Positions 52,913-62,792 of a stretch of 64,000 nt of DNA are shown piece by piece. This stretch comes from Oceanobacter sp. (GTDB lineage Bacteria; Pseudomonadota; Gammaproteobacteria; Pseudomonadales; Oceanobacteraceae): positions 1 to 64,000 of the forward strand of contig NVWL01000011.1 of the NCBI GenBank assembly GCA_002733645.1. Reading direction: 5' to 3'. Each line of letters begins with the position of its first letter. Within the stretch, counting starts at the first letter, position 1. The notes under the pieces are model-generated. The model was not told the DNA's origin, made no database searches, and worked only from the letters and a program-made list of their open reading frames with translations. The translations under genes were made by a program, and so were the position numbers.

Positions 52913-54421
52913 TCAGTCTGAGTTGGTTTTACCTGTCAAACCAGCACGTTCATGCTCTTCTTGCGCATCTTCGATCAGAGATTTACTCAGCTCTTTCTTC
53001 ACACGTATCCCCAGTTGGGTAAACTGGGCAGCTTGGTTAACTAGGTTGCCACGCCCACCTTTGAGTGCCTTCCATGTATCATCATAGGTGTTTTGCACTG
53101 TACCCAGCTGCTTACCAAGAGTTTCCATACGGTCAACCACAATAGCCAACTTGTCGTAAATTTTACCGGCCTGCTCCGCCAGTTTCTCAGTGCTCTTGTT
53201 ACGACGCTCAATAGCCCAAATACTGGCCACTGTGCGTAATGTTGCGAGGAGTGTGGTAGGCGTGACAACCACGATACGACGCTCAAATGCCTCATTGAAC
53301 AAAGCGTCATCTTGCTGAAAAGCCAGCATAAACGCAGGCTCTACCGGCATAAACATGAAAACAAAATCCGGCGAATTAATGCCTTCTAGTTGCTGATAGG
53401 CCTTATCACTTAAACTACGAATGTGCTGTTTAATGGCTTCACAATGGCGACGTGCCGCCATATCACGCTGCGAATCGTCTTCGGCATTCACGTAATCGGT
53501 GTAGGCATTAAGAGATACTTTTGAATCCACCACGATGTGTTTGTCATCTGGCAGGTTTATCACGACATCCGGGCGGAAGCGTTTGCCGTCGTCGTTATTA
53601 AGGCTTTGCTCACGCACAAACTCTTGGCCTTCCCGTAATCCGGATTTTTCCAATACGGTTTCAAGTACCAGTTCTCCCCAGTTACCCTGAGTTTTTTTCT
53701 CACCACGTAAAGCGGTGGTCAGTGCGTGAGCTTCGGCAGACATTTGCTGATTTAGCGTATGTAACTCTGTGATTTGCGCCTTTAAGGTCGCACGATCACG
53801 GACATCAGACACGTACACTTCTTCGACTTTCTTTTTCAATCCATCCAACTGTTCACGAAACGGGCTTAATAATGTATTAATTCCTTGCTGGCTTTGCTCT
53901 GCAAATTGCGCGGTCTTTTTCTCGAATATTTTTTGCGATAGGTTTTCAAATTCTTTGAGCAGTTGCTCTCGTGCGTCATTTAAAACGATGAGTTTTTCTT
54001 CCGCATTGCGCTGCTCCTGTTGTCGTGCTTCTTGTTCTGTCGCCAACGTTGCATTCAAGTGCTGCTCTTTTCCTCGCAACTCACTGAGGTTAGCTTCTGC
54101 ACGCTTGAGCTGTTCTTGCAGTTCTCGCTCACGAACTTTGGTTTGTTCTTCGCGTTCAGTTAAGCGAGCTATATCTAACAGCTGACTCTGAATATCTGCT
54201 GTCGCTTTTTCAATGTCATGTTGTTTGTTATGAGCGTTTGATTTCAACAGCATCAATTCAGCTTGGGTTCGTTCGGACTCTTCATTTAATCGCTTCAAAT
54301 CAACCCGGTACGTTGCCGACTTTCGATCACCTAACAACCAACCTAATAAGACCGAAGCAATTAATGCAAGAATAATAAAGGCGAGAATTTCTGGGCTAAA
54401 GTTTAAGGGGGTGTCTGTCAT
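52913..54421 (-). CDS. rmuC: DNA recombination protein RmuC
   Basis: A 502-residue protein with an N-terminal membrane anchor (LAFIILALIASVLLGWLLG). A long coiled coil follows (about residues 30-190), then the RmuC nuclease-like domain with KKTQGNWGELVLETVLEKSGL, FRPDVVINLPDDKHIVVDSKVSL and VVTPTTLLATLRTVASIW. It limits inversions at short inverted repeats. Its ATG overlaps the gph stop codon (ATGA), so the two are coupled. Confidence 0.96.
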   Translation of the reverse strand: MTDTPLNFSPEILAFIILALIASVLLGWLLGDRKSATYRVDLKRLNEESERTQAELMLLKSNAHNKQHDIEKATADIQSQLLDIARLTEREEQTKVRERELQEQLKRAEANLSELRGKEQHLNATLATEQEARQQEQRNAEEKLIVLNDAREQLLKEFENLSQKIFEKKTAQFAEQSQQGINTLLSPFREQLDGLKKKVEEVYVSDVRDRATLKAQITELHTLNQQMSAEAHALTTALRGEKKTQGNWGELVLETVLEKSGLREGQEFVREQSLNNDDGKRFRPDVVINLPDDKHIVVDSKVSLNAYTDYVNAEDDSQRDMAARRHCEAIKQHIRSLSDKAYQQLEGINSPDFVFMFMPVEPAFMLAFQQDDALFNEAFERRIVVVTPTTLLATLRTVASIWAIERRNKSTEKLAEQAGKIYDKLAIVVDRMETLGKQLGTVQNTYDDTWKALKGGRGNLVNQAAQFTQLGIRVKKELSKSLIEDAQEEHERAGLTGKTNSD

Positions 54422-55134
54422 GATGCGCTCAATAATTCCAATAAGTTGTCACATATGAGATCAGGTGACGAAGTGCGAATATCTTCGCCGTGATTGTATC
54501 CGTAAGTCACAGCGGCGGTTGCAATACCTGCCGCTTTCGCGGCTTGGATATCATGACGCGAATCACCAATCATTAACGCACAATTCAGAGAAATCGAGAG
54601 TTTCTCACACGCTTTGATTAACGGCATTGGAGATGGCTTTCGTTCTGAGTAATCGTCACCACAAATAATAAATGGAAAATACCCAGACCAGCCCAGCGAT
54701 TGAATTAAGGGATCGGTGAACATTCGCGGTTTATTGGTAATGACGATCTTAGGTATTGATACGCGCTGAAGAAACTCTCCCACGCCAGCGAAAGCCCCCG
54801 TCGCTTGGTGTAAGGCGGCTAAGTAGGCTGCATCAAAATGCTGGCGCGCGGCTTGTACGTCTTGCATTAATAAAGCAACCGCCTGTGTTTCATCGCCGTC
54901 ACATAATGCGCGGCGAACGAGCATATCAGCACCGTTACCAATCCACTCTGCCACTCGCTTTCGCCCTACTGGGGGCCGCTCTAGCGCCACCAGCATGTGA
55001 TCCACTGCCGACGCTAAATCAGGCACGCTATCGATCAAGGTGCCGTCGAGATCCAACAAAACAACCTGCGGGTCTAAGCCGTGTGTTAGTGCACATACGG
55101 CAGGCGAAAATAACGTGTCTGGCTTAAATGTCAC
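54418..55134 (-). CDS. gph: phosphoglycolate phosphatase (HAD family)
   Basis: A protein of about 238 residues. HAD motif I is VVLLDLDGTLIDSVPDLASA, the cap domain follows (GNGADMLVRRAL), motif II is KIVITNKP and motif III is CALMIGDSRHDIQAAKAAGI. It removes phosphate from 2-phosphoglycolate formed during DNA repair and oxygenation. The frame is open to 55164, but that start would overlap rpe. The GTG at 55134, just after the rpe stop, is preferred. It is part of rpe-gph-rmuC, the common gammaproteobacterial order. Confidence 0.92.
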   Translation of the reverse strand: MTFKPDTLFSPAVCALTHGLDPQVVLLDLDGTLIDSVPDLASAVDHMLVALERPPVGRKRVAEWIGNGADMLVRRALCDGDETQAVALLMQDVQAARQHFDAAYLAALHQATGAFAGVGEFLQRVSIPKIVITNKPRMFTDPLIQSLGWSGYFPFIICGDDYSERKPSPMPLIKACEKLSISLNCALMIGDSRHDIQAAKAAGIATAAVTYGYNHGEDIRTSSPDLICDNLLELLSAS

Positions 55135-55138
55135 TGAC

Positions 55139-55828
55139 TTACTTCTCAGCTTTGGCGATCTCATTGCGCATTTCGGTCATCACCTGCTGGTAATCAGGGG
55201 CATTAAAAATCGCCGAGCCAGCAACAAACATATCCGCACCGGCAGCACGGATTTCACCAATGTTATCGACCTTGACGCCACCATCAATTTCTAGGCGAAT
55301 ATCGAAACCTGACGCATCGATTTTCTGGCGTGCTTCGCGCAGCTTATCGAGCGTTGCAGGAATAAATGATTGGCCACCAAACCCTGGGTTAACGGACATC
55401 AGCAAGACAACATCCAGTTTATCCATTACGTAGTCCATGTAATGCAGGGGGGTCGCTGGGTTAAATACCAAACCTGCTTTACAGCCTGCGGCTTTGATTA
55501 GCTGCAAACTACGATCAATGTGATCGGACGCTTCTGGGTGGAAGGTAATGTAAGTCGCGCCCGCTTCGGCAAAATCACCAATCATGCGATCAACAGGCTT
55601 CACCATCAGGTGTACATCTATTGGAGCAGTTACGCCGTGTTTACGCAGCGCTTTACACACCATCGGCCCAATCGTCAGATTAGGAACATAGTGGTTGTCC
55701 ATCACGTCGAAATGCACAACATCGGCGCCTGCAATAAGTACATTATCTACTTCTTCACCTAGGCGAGCGAAGTCAGCGGACAATATCGATGGAGCTATCA
55801 GGCAATCTTTAAAAGCAGACGAGGTCAT
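55139..55828 (-). CDS. rpe: ribulose-phosphate 3-epimerase
   Basis: A (beta/alpha)8 enzyme of about 229 residues that interconverts ribulose-5-phosphate and xylulose-5-phosphate. Metal and catalytic motifs are [36 protein letters not shown] (His, Asp), [11 protein letters not shown]-type (here [13 protein letters not shown]), and [14 protein letters not shown] (Asp). The frame is open to 55849; the ATG at 55828 gives the usual N-terminus. It is the first gene of rpe-gph-rmuC. Confidence 0.96.
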   Translation of the reverse strand: MTSSAFKDCLIAPSILSADFARLGEEVDNVLIAGADVVHFDVMDNHYVPNLTIGPMVCKALRKHGVTAPIDVHLMVKPVDRMIGDFAEAGATYITFHPEASDHIDRSLQLIKAAGCKAGLVFNPATPLHYMDYVMDKLDVVLLMSVNPGFGGQSFIPATLDKLREARQKIDASGFDIRLEIDGGVKVDNIGEIRAAGADMFVAGSAIFNAPDYQQVMTEMRNEIAKAEK

Positions 55829-56006
55829 AACAATGTGATCCGGTAACAAAATATCGCGTTATTGTACTTGCTCAGCGCCAGCCATGCCACGGCGTCTCAT
55901 GTATGTCGCACTTTCCCATACTTGAACATTCGCCCGTACAAGCACTATGCGGAATGCTTTTTGCTGTAAATTACCGATATACCTAAAACGTGAGTTTTCT
56001 GACGCT

Positions 56007-57164
56007 ATGCGGATTCCCCTACTTGTCACTTTAATGACGGCTGTGTCTTTCAACCTTTATACGCACGCGGCCGATGAAGAGGAAACAAACTTAGTCAACG
56101 ATAACGCTGCAACAGAGACAGCAACGGCAGCGGCCAATTCACAGGTCGATACGAAAACCCCTAGCATAGCTGAAGATACCTCACCAGAATCTCAGAACCC
56201 AGCCCGCTTAAGAGTACGCCCATACCCCGACGCTGAGCGCCATCAAAGCTTAATTGAATACCTTCAACAACATCAACGCCAACAAGAGGTCATGACTCTA
56301 GTCGCCGGAGAAGCAAGTTTTTATGGTTTATTTCTTCGTGAGCGCAGCGGTAACCCCCAAGGGGGGATTCTTATTCTTCACGATTTAGAACAACACGGCC
56401 ATTGGCCAACGTTAGTTGCCCCATTACGCGAAGGGCTCACTGAACACGGCTGGACGACACTCGCTATTGAATTACCCACGGCACCGGGGCGAACGATCCC
56501 TAGACGTTCAGAAGCGTTAACTGACCAAACTGACACTGTCGACTCTATAGCTAACGAACCTGAAATTGAGGGCTCTGACGCTGAGAACGTTGACACTAAT
56601 AATTCTCCAGAGAATTCGACAGACAGCGCAGTAGAAACAGACGAAAATAGTATGGTGACGACAGCGCAAGCTTCCCCCAGTAACTCACTCAACGCCGTCG
56701 AACCCGACATCAATTCAATGGTAAATACATACGACGAAGCCATTCAAGCACGCATTGACGCTGCTCTGTCATTTCTAAACTCAAGAGGCCAACTGAATTT
56801 AGCCATCATAGCGGTTGGTGACAGTGCGATTTGGGCGGCGAAACACATTCAATCCAGACAACGTGATAATGACAACGCTCGCGGCATCGCTCTGCTTATG
56901 ATCAATGCGAGAGAATTTCCAGGTAGCCCGCTACGATTAACTCAAGTGTTAGAAACGCTCGATGTGCCCATTCTTGATTTGATTACCGGTGACTCAACAC
57001 AATCAGACTGGCAAATTAACGACCGTAAAGGCGCAATGAAACGTAAGCACCTTATGGGCTACCAGCAAATTCAACAGTCTTCGGCTTCCATTAGGGATAC
57101 AAGCATCAACCGACGTATCAGGGGCTGGCTCAAATCAAATGCAGCGGGGACAGAACTTCCTTAG
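56007..57164 (+). CDS. DUF3530 family exported alpha/beta-hydrolase-like protein
   Basis: A protein of about 385 residues with a signal peptide (RIPLLVTLMTAVSFNLYTHA). The DUF3530 core is seen as GEASFYGLFLRERSG, GGILILHDLEQHGHWPTLVAPLR (split at His) and GWTTLAIELPT. A long acidic low-complexity insert (about residues 175-240, rich in Asn, Ser, Glu, Asp) interrupts the fold. The usual nucleophile elbow is weak (IAVGDSAIWAA). The function is unknown. The frame is open to 55947, but the ATG at 56007 starts a proper signal peptide. Confidence 0.8.
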   Translation: MRIPLLVTLMTAVSFNLYTHAADEEETNLVNDNAATETATAAANSQVDTKTPSIAEDTSPESQNPARLRVRPYPDAERHQSLIEYLQQHQRQQEVMTLVAGEASFYGLFLRERSGNPQGGILILHDLEQHGHWPTLVAPLREGLTEHGWTTLAIELPTAPGRTIPRRSEALTDQTDTVDSIANEPEIEGSDAENVDTNNSPENSTDSAVETDENSMVTTAQASPSNSLNAVEPDINSMVNTYDEAIQARIDAALSFLNSRGQLNLAIIAVGDSAIWAAKHIQSRQRDNDNARGIALLMINAREFPGSPLRLTQVLETLDVPILDLITGDSTQSDWQINDRKGAMKRKHLMGYQQIQQSSASIRDTSINRRIRGWLKSNAAGTELP

Positions 57165-57212
57165 GACAGGCATAGGGCTGCGTGCTAGCATGCTGCCACT
57201 TTATTAGCGCCT

Positions 57213-58049
57213 GTGAGTACTCCCTTGGATTTACCGATATTTCAAATTGATGCGTTTACCTGCCAAGGTGATCAAATATTCAGTGGCAACCCGGCGGCTG
57301 TTATTCCTCTGAACCAATGGTTAGCTCCCCACATTATGCAAAGCATCGCGGCTGAGAATAATCTCTCAGAAACGACGTTTTTTGTCCGCCAAGATGACGA
57401 TAAATACGCATTACGTTGGTTTACTCCTACCAGTGAAGTCGATTTATGCGGGCACGCCACATTGGCTGCGGCTCATGTTATGCATCAAATATTGAACGAC
57501 GAGCGCGATGTTTTACCCATGGTTTGTGGGATTGGTGATATTGCGGTCACCGTTAAAAATGCGGAAGCCAGCCCGACCTATCAACTAGACTTCCCCGCCC
57601 GTCCACCGGAGTTAGTGTCTGGCAAACGATTAATGAATCGCCTATCAAAAGCGCTAGGAAAAAATATTGTCGCTCTATACCAAGCTCGCGACTTAATTGC
57701 CGTACTCGACGATGACGATGCCGTACTCAGCTGCGAACCCGACCAATCCTTACTCGCAAGCATTGACTGCTTTGCCGTCGCCATTACCGCAGCAAGTAAA
57801 GATGACCACCTTGATTTTATCAGTCGCTTTTTCGCCCCTCAGCAAGGCATTGCCGAAGATCCAGTGACGGGGTCATCCTTCTGTTCATTGGCGCCACTGT
57901 GGGCAGAGAAATTAAATAAGACGACGTTAAAAGCAAAACAGTGCTCTCAACGTGGAGGGGAAGTCAGCCTCGCTTTAAATGGCGATATTGTTCATATCGC
58001 AGGTAGTACATTTCACTATATGCAGGGAGTTATTCGTATTCCTGATTGA
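57213..58049 (+). CDS. PhzF family isomerase
   Basis: A 278-residue protein of the PhzF/diaminopimelate-epimerase fold. Family blocks are FQIDAFTCQGDQIFSGNPAAV, NNLSETTFFV (catalytic Glu), LRWFTPTSEVDLCGHATLAAA and QGIAEDPVTGSSFCSLAPLW. Relatives act as isomerases on small acids; true phenazine genes are absent here, so phenazine synthesis is unlikely. The start is a GTG. It is probably transcribed alone or after the DUF3530 gene. Confidence 0.92.
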   Translation: MSTPLDLPIFQIDAFTCQGDQIFSGNPAAVIPLNQWLAPHIMQSIAAENNLSETTFFVRQDDDKYALRWFTPTSEVDLCGHATLAAAHVMHQILNDERDVLPMVCGIGDIAVTVKNAEASPTYQLDFPARPPELVSGKRLMNRLSKALGKNIVALYQARDLIAVLDDDDAVLSCEPDQSLLASIDCFAVAITAASKDDHLDFISRFFAPQQGIAEDPVTGSSFCSLAPLWAEKLNKTTLKAKQCSQRGGEVSLALNGDIVHIAGSTFHYMQGVIRIPD

Positions 58050-58079
58050 GACTTTTCATTCAGAGACTAGAATCAACAC

Positions 58080-58412
58080 ATGATATCGAATCAATTCACT
58101 GCCACATCCTCGCTAATTACTGCCACCACAGTTTCTGGGCAGAGCACAATAACACCGTCAAGAACTGAAGCCGACGCACGCCCAATAGCGAAAGAGATCC
58201 CCCAGCGCAAGACTGAACCGCAGTTATCATCAAACGATGGAGAGTATTTCCCGGCTATTCCAGATGAGGAGTCGATAGCCGCAATGGCAGAAGCTGGATC
58301 AAATACTAGCAAGAATCAGCGCGAGCAGGTCGGGCCGACGGGGGCTTATCAAACCATAGAAAATACCAGTAACCGCGATCGCGTAGGTAGTTTGATCGAC
58401 CTGTTTGTTTAA
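58080..58412 (+). CDS. small hypothetical protein, probably disordered
   Basis: A 110-residue protein, Ser/Thr-rich at the N-terminus (TATSSLITATTVSGQSTI) with a charged middle and the short hydrophobic end RDRVGSLIDLFV. The C-terminal pattern is seen in other small gammaproteobacterial proteins of unknown role. No clear ribosome site precedes the ATG, and an ORF is also open on the other strand, so the call is tentative. Confidence 0.45.
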   Translation: MISNQFTATSSLITATTVSGQSTITPSRTEADARPIAKEIPQRKTEPQLSSNDGEYFPAIPDEESIAAMAEAGSNTSKNQREQVGPTGAYQTIENTSNRDRVGSLIDLFV

Positions 58413-58448
58413 CTCAGTCCGCTTCATCAGCCAACTTCCCAAGCAGAT

Positions 58449-59384
58449 CTAAGGTTTCCGACTTTCGTCCAGCGTGGGAATGACATATCGATCGCGACTT
58501 GTGTCACCCCACCCTAATTTTGCATTCAAACCATCTGCAATGTGCCTTACGGTGATATCCGTCAACATCAGGTTTTGCTTGAAATGGTGATCACTGATCA
58601 ACTGGCTTCGAACATGCATTAATAATGTTCCGCTTTTGGTTAATCGACTGCGGCTTTGAAGGTGTGTTACTAAGGTACCGTTGTCTTCCGTTAAGCGAGC
58701 GGAGACAACAGCGACACCAGGTTCATTAACGGTTATTTCGACAGGAATAAGCCAGTCATCGCCATCTAAATACGGCGGAGATACACCAGTCACCACAATT
58801 TTAGGCGAAAACAACTCCAACTGTACTTTCGTTTCGTGAGCCAATTGCTGCGGTGCTTTAATGATGGCGTCCAGTTCAAGGTTCTCAGGCCAATCGGCTT
58901 CTGAAACTACCGAAATCAAACCATGCATACGTCCACTACTCATTGACCAATTCGGAGTCACATCACGAATCATATTGCCTTGCTGGGTCACTAAAGCAAC
59001 GGTCATTTCAAAGCCATCTGGCAGCCTTCCGCTTTTAAGATCAAAGCTCACTCTCGACAGAATTTTCTCATCTCGACGAAAGCGGTATTTAGGTAATTGC
59101 ACTGACACTTGACCCGTCATACCCGCTAGCTCAATCAGCTGTTTTGTGGAAACCGCTGAGGACGAAAGGGAAATGCCCCATTCTGAATTTTGATCTTTAG
59201 ATGTTTGGTCTTTATAGAACGGCTCAGCACCGCCTGCACTGGTGGGCGGCATTTGATTTACGTTCAGCGAGCTAGGCACAGCGCTACTTTCAGAGCTTTG
59301 CCCAAACAACTGCAAACTGAACGCAATAAATAGACCTGGAAGCAGGAGAATTGCTCCTAAAATCCAACGATTTGATGATGCCAT
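58449..59384 (-). CDS. membrane-anchored or exported hypothetical protein with beta-rich domain
   Basis: A 311-residue protein with an N-terminal hydrophobic segment (ILGAILLLPGLFIAFSLQLF), so either anchored or exported. The rest is beta-rich and may form one or two Ig-like modules (VQLELFSPKIVVTGVSPPYL, WLIPVEITVNEPGVAVVSAR). I do not recognise a family with confidence. It is divergent from the secreted subtilisin gene with a gap of about 270 bp. Confidence 0.65.
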   Translation of the reverse strand: MASSNRWILGAILLLPGLFIAFSLQLFGQSSESSAVPSSLNVNQMPPTSAGGAEPFYKDQTSKDQNSEWGISLSSSAVSTKQLIELAGMTGQVSVQLPKYRFRRDEKILSRVSFDLKSGRLPDGFEMTVALVTQQGNMIRDVTPNWSMSSGRMHGLISVVSEADWPENLELDAIIKAPQQLAHETKVQLELFSPKIVVTGVSPPYLDGDDWLIPVEITVNEPGVAVVSARLTEDNGTLVTHLQSRSRLTKSGTLLMHVRSQLISDHHFKQNLMLTDITVRHIADGLNAKLGWGDTSRDRYVIPTLDESRKP

Positions 59385-59657
59385 AATGCCAGGGTATACC
59401 TTGTTATATTGTGTACTCGTCAGGAGTTACGACTGACAGCCTCTACAGTGTAGTCGGAAATCGGCAAGATTGACAAAAACGACAGGTCATTTACTCGGCC
59501 TATTATTTTAGCACTGCTATACAAGTCTCAAATATAAACAGCTGGCTCAGTATGTCCATATACTGCTGCGCATATTCTATATGACACTGTTGAAATAAGA
59601 AAAGTTAAGTGAATGGCTCGATAAAAATAATAAGGGCTGAGATAAGGAATAAAAATA

Positions 59658-61358
59658 ATGAAAAAGGTCTCTTTAGTAGCAGGCGCCATGTTGGTGGCCT
59701 CCCTGTCGGCTCCAGTCAGTGCAGGGCAATACGTAATCACCACCAATGAAGCGCGCGATGACAATGGTACGCGCCTACAACAATGGTTACCTCAGCTCAA
59801 AATTAAGCGCCGCATGGCTGATCGCCGACGCTGGGTCATCAACTTACCCGACGACCGTGAATACCCACTATTAGAAACGTTACAACGTTTCGGGTTAGTC
59901 AAAAGCATTGAACCTGATATTCATGTCACCACCCAAGTCGTACCAAACGACTCTTCTCTAAGCGAGCAATGGGGACTATTCAGTGACGCCGCCGGCATCA
60001 ATGCATTAGACGCATGGGACATCGCAGATGGTACAGGCGCCGTTATTGCTGTAGCGGATACTGGTTATGTTCCACATCCTGACCTCGATGCCAATCGCTT
60101 ACAAGGTTACGACATGATCAGCAGTTCTAGCGCTGCACGAGATGGTAATGGACGCGATACCAATGGTATTGATGAAGGTGATTACACCACCTTTTGGACG
60201 TGTGGTTACTCAAGTAATTCATCATGGCATGGCTCTCACGTTGCGGGTATTGCTAACGCGGTTACCGATAATGGCGTAGGCATCTCTGGGGTTGCTCCCG
60301 GCGCTAAGTTTGTACCCGTTCGCGTTCTAGGCAGCTGTGGTGGTTCACTGTCAGATATTGCCGACGGTGTTATGTGGTCTGCTGGGCTTCAAGTGGGTAA
60401 CTCTCCAATTAACGAAAATCCTGCCGACGTTATTAACTTATCTCTTGGTGGTACGGGCAGCTGTACTAGCTTTATGCAAGACGCCATTGATGCAGCAACG
60501 GCTGCAGGTTCGGTTGTTGTGGTCGCCGCTGGTAACGAAAATACCAACGCATCGAGTTCAACCCCGGCCAACTGTAACAACGTTATCACTGTCGCCTCAA
60601 TAGGAGTAGATGGTGCTCGCGCCAGCTACTCTAACTATGGCGACATCGTCGATATCGCGGCCCCGGGCGGCGGAAATGGCGCTGGGATATTAAGCACTAT
60701 CGATACAGGTTCAAAAGGCCGTGAAGAGGCTGGTTATGCAGAGTACCAAGGTACATCAATGGCTACGCCTCAAGTGGCTGGTGTTATTGCACTCATGCGC
60801 TCTGCTGATCCTTCTCTCACTCCAGCCCAAATCAGCGATATCTTGATTGAAACTGTTCGCCCTTTCCCTGGAGAATGTAATGGTTGCGGTGCAGGTATTG
60901 TCGATGCCTATGCGGCATTAGGTTTGATTACAGGCGCAGACCCGATTGACCCAGATCCAACAGACCCAGTGGATCCAGAACCAACCGACCCTATTTTTGA
61001 AAGCATTAATTATGGTGGTGCGCTCAATGTTAGCCTCAACGATGCTAGCCGCTACTTCTGGTTCTTCACTCGTGAAGGTGTCACGCAAATACCACTGGTG
61101 GTTAGTAATTTGGGTGAAAACTCCAGCGTTTCTGTCACCATTAACCACAACAACCACAATGAACTAAGCGTAACCTTAACGGCGGCAGATGGCAGTCAAA
61201 CTGCTATGTCACGAACTAGTGTTTCAGGAGCTACAGGGCAATATACAGCATCACCTAACAGTGCTGTAGGCAGCTATGTTCTTACGGTTGTTGATCGCTC
61301 CGTTGGCAATCGCGGCAACCTAAACTTCTTCCGCTTAACCCAAGACGAAGAGCAGTAG
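59658..61358 (+). CDS. secreted S8 family serine protease (subtilisin-like)
   Basis: A 566-residue protein: signal peptide (SLVAGAMLVASLSAPVSA), an I9-like propeptide region, and the catalytic domain with the triad AVADTGYVPHPD (Asp), SSWHGSHVAGIAN (His) and YQGTSMATPQVAGV (Ser). The linker DPTDPVDPEPTDP is Asp/Pro-rich. A C-terminal beta-sandwich of the pre-peptidase type (about 90 residues) follows, which usually helps secretion and is removed later. AAGGA precedes the ATG. It is probably an extracellular protease for marine protein degradation. Confidence 0.93.
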   Translation: MKKVSLVAGAMLVASLSAPVSAGQYVITTNEARDDNGTRLQQWLPQLKIKRRMADRRRWVINLPDDREYPLLETLQRFGLVKSIEPDIHVTTQVVPNDSSLSEQWGLFSDAAGINALDAWDIADGTGAVIAVADTGYVPHPDLDANRLQGYDMISSSSAARDGNGRDTNGIDEGDYTTFWTCGYSSNSSWHGSHVAGIANAVTDNGVGISGVAPGAKFVPVRVLGSCGGSLSDIADGVMWSAGLQVGNSPINENPADVINLSLGGTGSCTSFMQDAIDAATAAGSVVVVAAGNENTNASSSTPANCNNVITVASIGVDGARASYSNYGDIVDIAAPGGGNGAGILSTIDTGSKGREEAGYAEYQGTSMATPQVAGVIALMRSADPSLTPAQISDILIETVRPFPGECNGCGAGIVDAYAALGLITGADPIDPDPTDPVDPEPTDPIFESINYGGALNVSLNDASRYFWFFTREGVTQIPLVVSNLGENSSVSVTINHNNHNELSVTLTAADGSQTAMSRTSVSGATGQYTASPNSAVGSYVLTVVDRSVGNRGNLNFFRLTQDEEQ

Positions 61359-61376
61359 AGTTACCCTCATTGTAAA

Positions 61377-61414
61377 TCTATTCTCAAGGCCGGAATGCGA
61401 GCCCTGAGAATAGA
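61377..61414 (+). terminator. hairpin terminator after the S8 protease
   Basis: TCTATTCTCA and TGAGAATAGA pair perfectly (10 bp), continued by GGC/GCC after one mismatch, with a 10-base loop. It starts 19 bp after the stop codon. There is no T-tract, so efficiency is uncertain. Confidence 0.55.
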
Positions 61415-61606
61415 CTCTACCATTGACATGGCTTTCCAATGATAAATAACCAGTCCAAATAGGCCACACAAAGAAGAGAATAGAGTAGTTTGTCTAAAAA
61501 ATAACACCTAGTTACTTTTGTGGCACAAATAGTTACTCACAAAATATGTCCTAAGCCGACAAGTGCCTTATTTTAGTTCAAGCCACTTTGCAGATAGGAT
61601 ATCGCT

Positions 61607-62698
61607 ATGCCAAGCCATGAAAGCCCCACGGAGTTCTTGAAAGAACAACTCACCCCATTTTTAACACTTTTCACCCCAACATCTGATCAAAATAAGGATC
61701 AACTTCAAGACTTGATAGAGAAAAATCGTGAGTATTTTCTTAATGAAGTACAAAAACGAGGAGGTGTCGTATTTCGAGACTTTACGCCAATTAAAGTTGA
61801 TGAATTTGATGGCTTTGTTCAAGGTACGCTCGAATTAGAAGCGTTTAATACCTTCAACAGCAAAGGAACGCCGGCCTTTATGGCGAATTGGCTTAGATCA
61901 TGGTCTGAAAAAATCCTGGGCGCAGGAGACTATCGCCGTTACCTAGGCAAAACAACCGTTCGTCTTGGCCCCGTCGAAAACTCGATACAAGGACCGCACG
62001 TCGAGGGAGGAGGGCTGACTCAACGTTCACGTTTACTGACACTCTGTTGTTTTGAACCGGGACAAGAACGCGCCGAAACGGGTATTGCTGACTTTAGTTC
62101 CGTATATAAACGTCTTCCCGCTGAATTACAGGAAAAACTCAAGTACGGTTGGAATCAATATAGCTACACCACGGCTCACCCTTTAAGACTACTTGATCGT
62201 TTAATTCTAAAAATTAGCCCTCTTTCTGTTGAAATGAGAAAGGATGGCTATGCAACTCTAACAGGCCAGCTGTGCCCTGCTAGTTGCCTAGTACCTGATA
62301 CTGATGAGATTAGTATTCAACCTTGGTCATTTGCTCGTAATTCCAACCCTCAAGTCCACCGGGCTGCTAAAGAGGTCTTCAAGGATCGAGGAGATTTCAC
62401 TCAAGATTCCACCGCTGATGCTCTAAATATGAACTGGGATTTAACTGACAGTCAGGGGAACTCTATTGGCTGGAGTGAAGAAGAACAATATACCTTATTC
62501 AAAACTATCTTCCGCGAGGCATATCTAATGGATTGGAAGAAAGGAGATATTGCAATTATCGACAACGTTCGCCTTGGTCATTGGCGTATGAATGGCGTTC
62601 AAGGCAATCGTCAACTTGTTCAAATCCAGGCTAATCCATTTGACGCCCTAGAGCACCGAGTTCCTGAAGAAGTTACTTCAGATGAAGTGATGGCTTAA
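61607..62698 (+). CDS. TauD/TfdA-like Fe(II)/2-oxoglutarate dioxygenase
   Basis: A 363-residue protein. The N-terminal RGGVVFRDFTPI and the metal motif GPHVEGGG (His-x-Glu, rather than the more common His-x-Asp), together with DNVRLGHWRMNG (distal His and Arg), mark the clavaminate-synthase/TauD superfamily. The usual 2-oxoglutarate-binding Arg lies in the last block. The substrate is unknown; such enzymes often hydroxylate amino acids, peptides or sulfonates. AGGATA precedes the ATG. It is a single gene ended by a strong terminator. Confidence 0.85.
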   Translation: MPSHESPTEFLKEQLTPFLTLFTPTSDQNKDQLQDLIEKNREYFLNEVQKRGGVVFRDFTPIKVDEFDGFVQGTLELEAFNTFNSKGTPAFMANWLRSWSEKILGAGDYRRYLGKTTVRLGPVENSIQGPHVEGGGLTQRSRLLTLCCFEPGQERAETGIADFSSVYKRLPAELQEKLKYGWNQYSYTTAHPLRLLDRLILKISPLSVEMRKDGYATLTGQLCPASCLVPDTDEISIQPWSFARNSNPQVHRAAKEVFKDRGDFTQDSTADALNMNWDLTDSQGNSIGWSEEEQYTLFKTIFREAYLMDWKKGDIAIIDNVRLGHWRMNGVQGNRQLVQIQANPFDALEHRVPEEVTSDEVMA

Positions 62699-62741
62699 TC
62701 TTAAATGCATACCTCTCTCCTTTTCTAACAACCCAACACAT

Positions 62742-62770
62742 AAAAAAGCCGCTCATTGAGCGGCTTTTTT
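62742..62770. terminator. bidirectional terminator between the dioxygenase gene and pnp
   Basis: GCCGCTC-ATT-GAGCGGC with six A before and six T after. It is symmetric and serves both convergent genes, ending pnp 22 bp after its stop. Confidence 0.95.
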
Positions 62771-62792
62771 ATTTCAGAGATTCAGCAATAAC

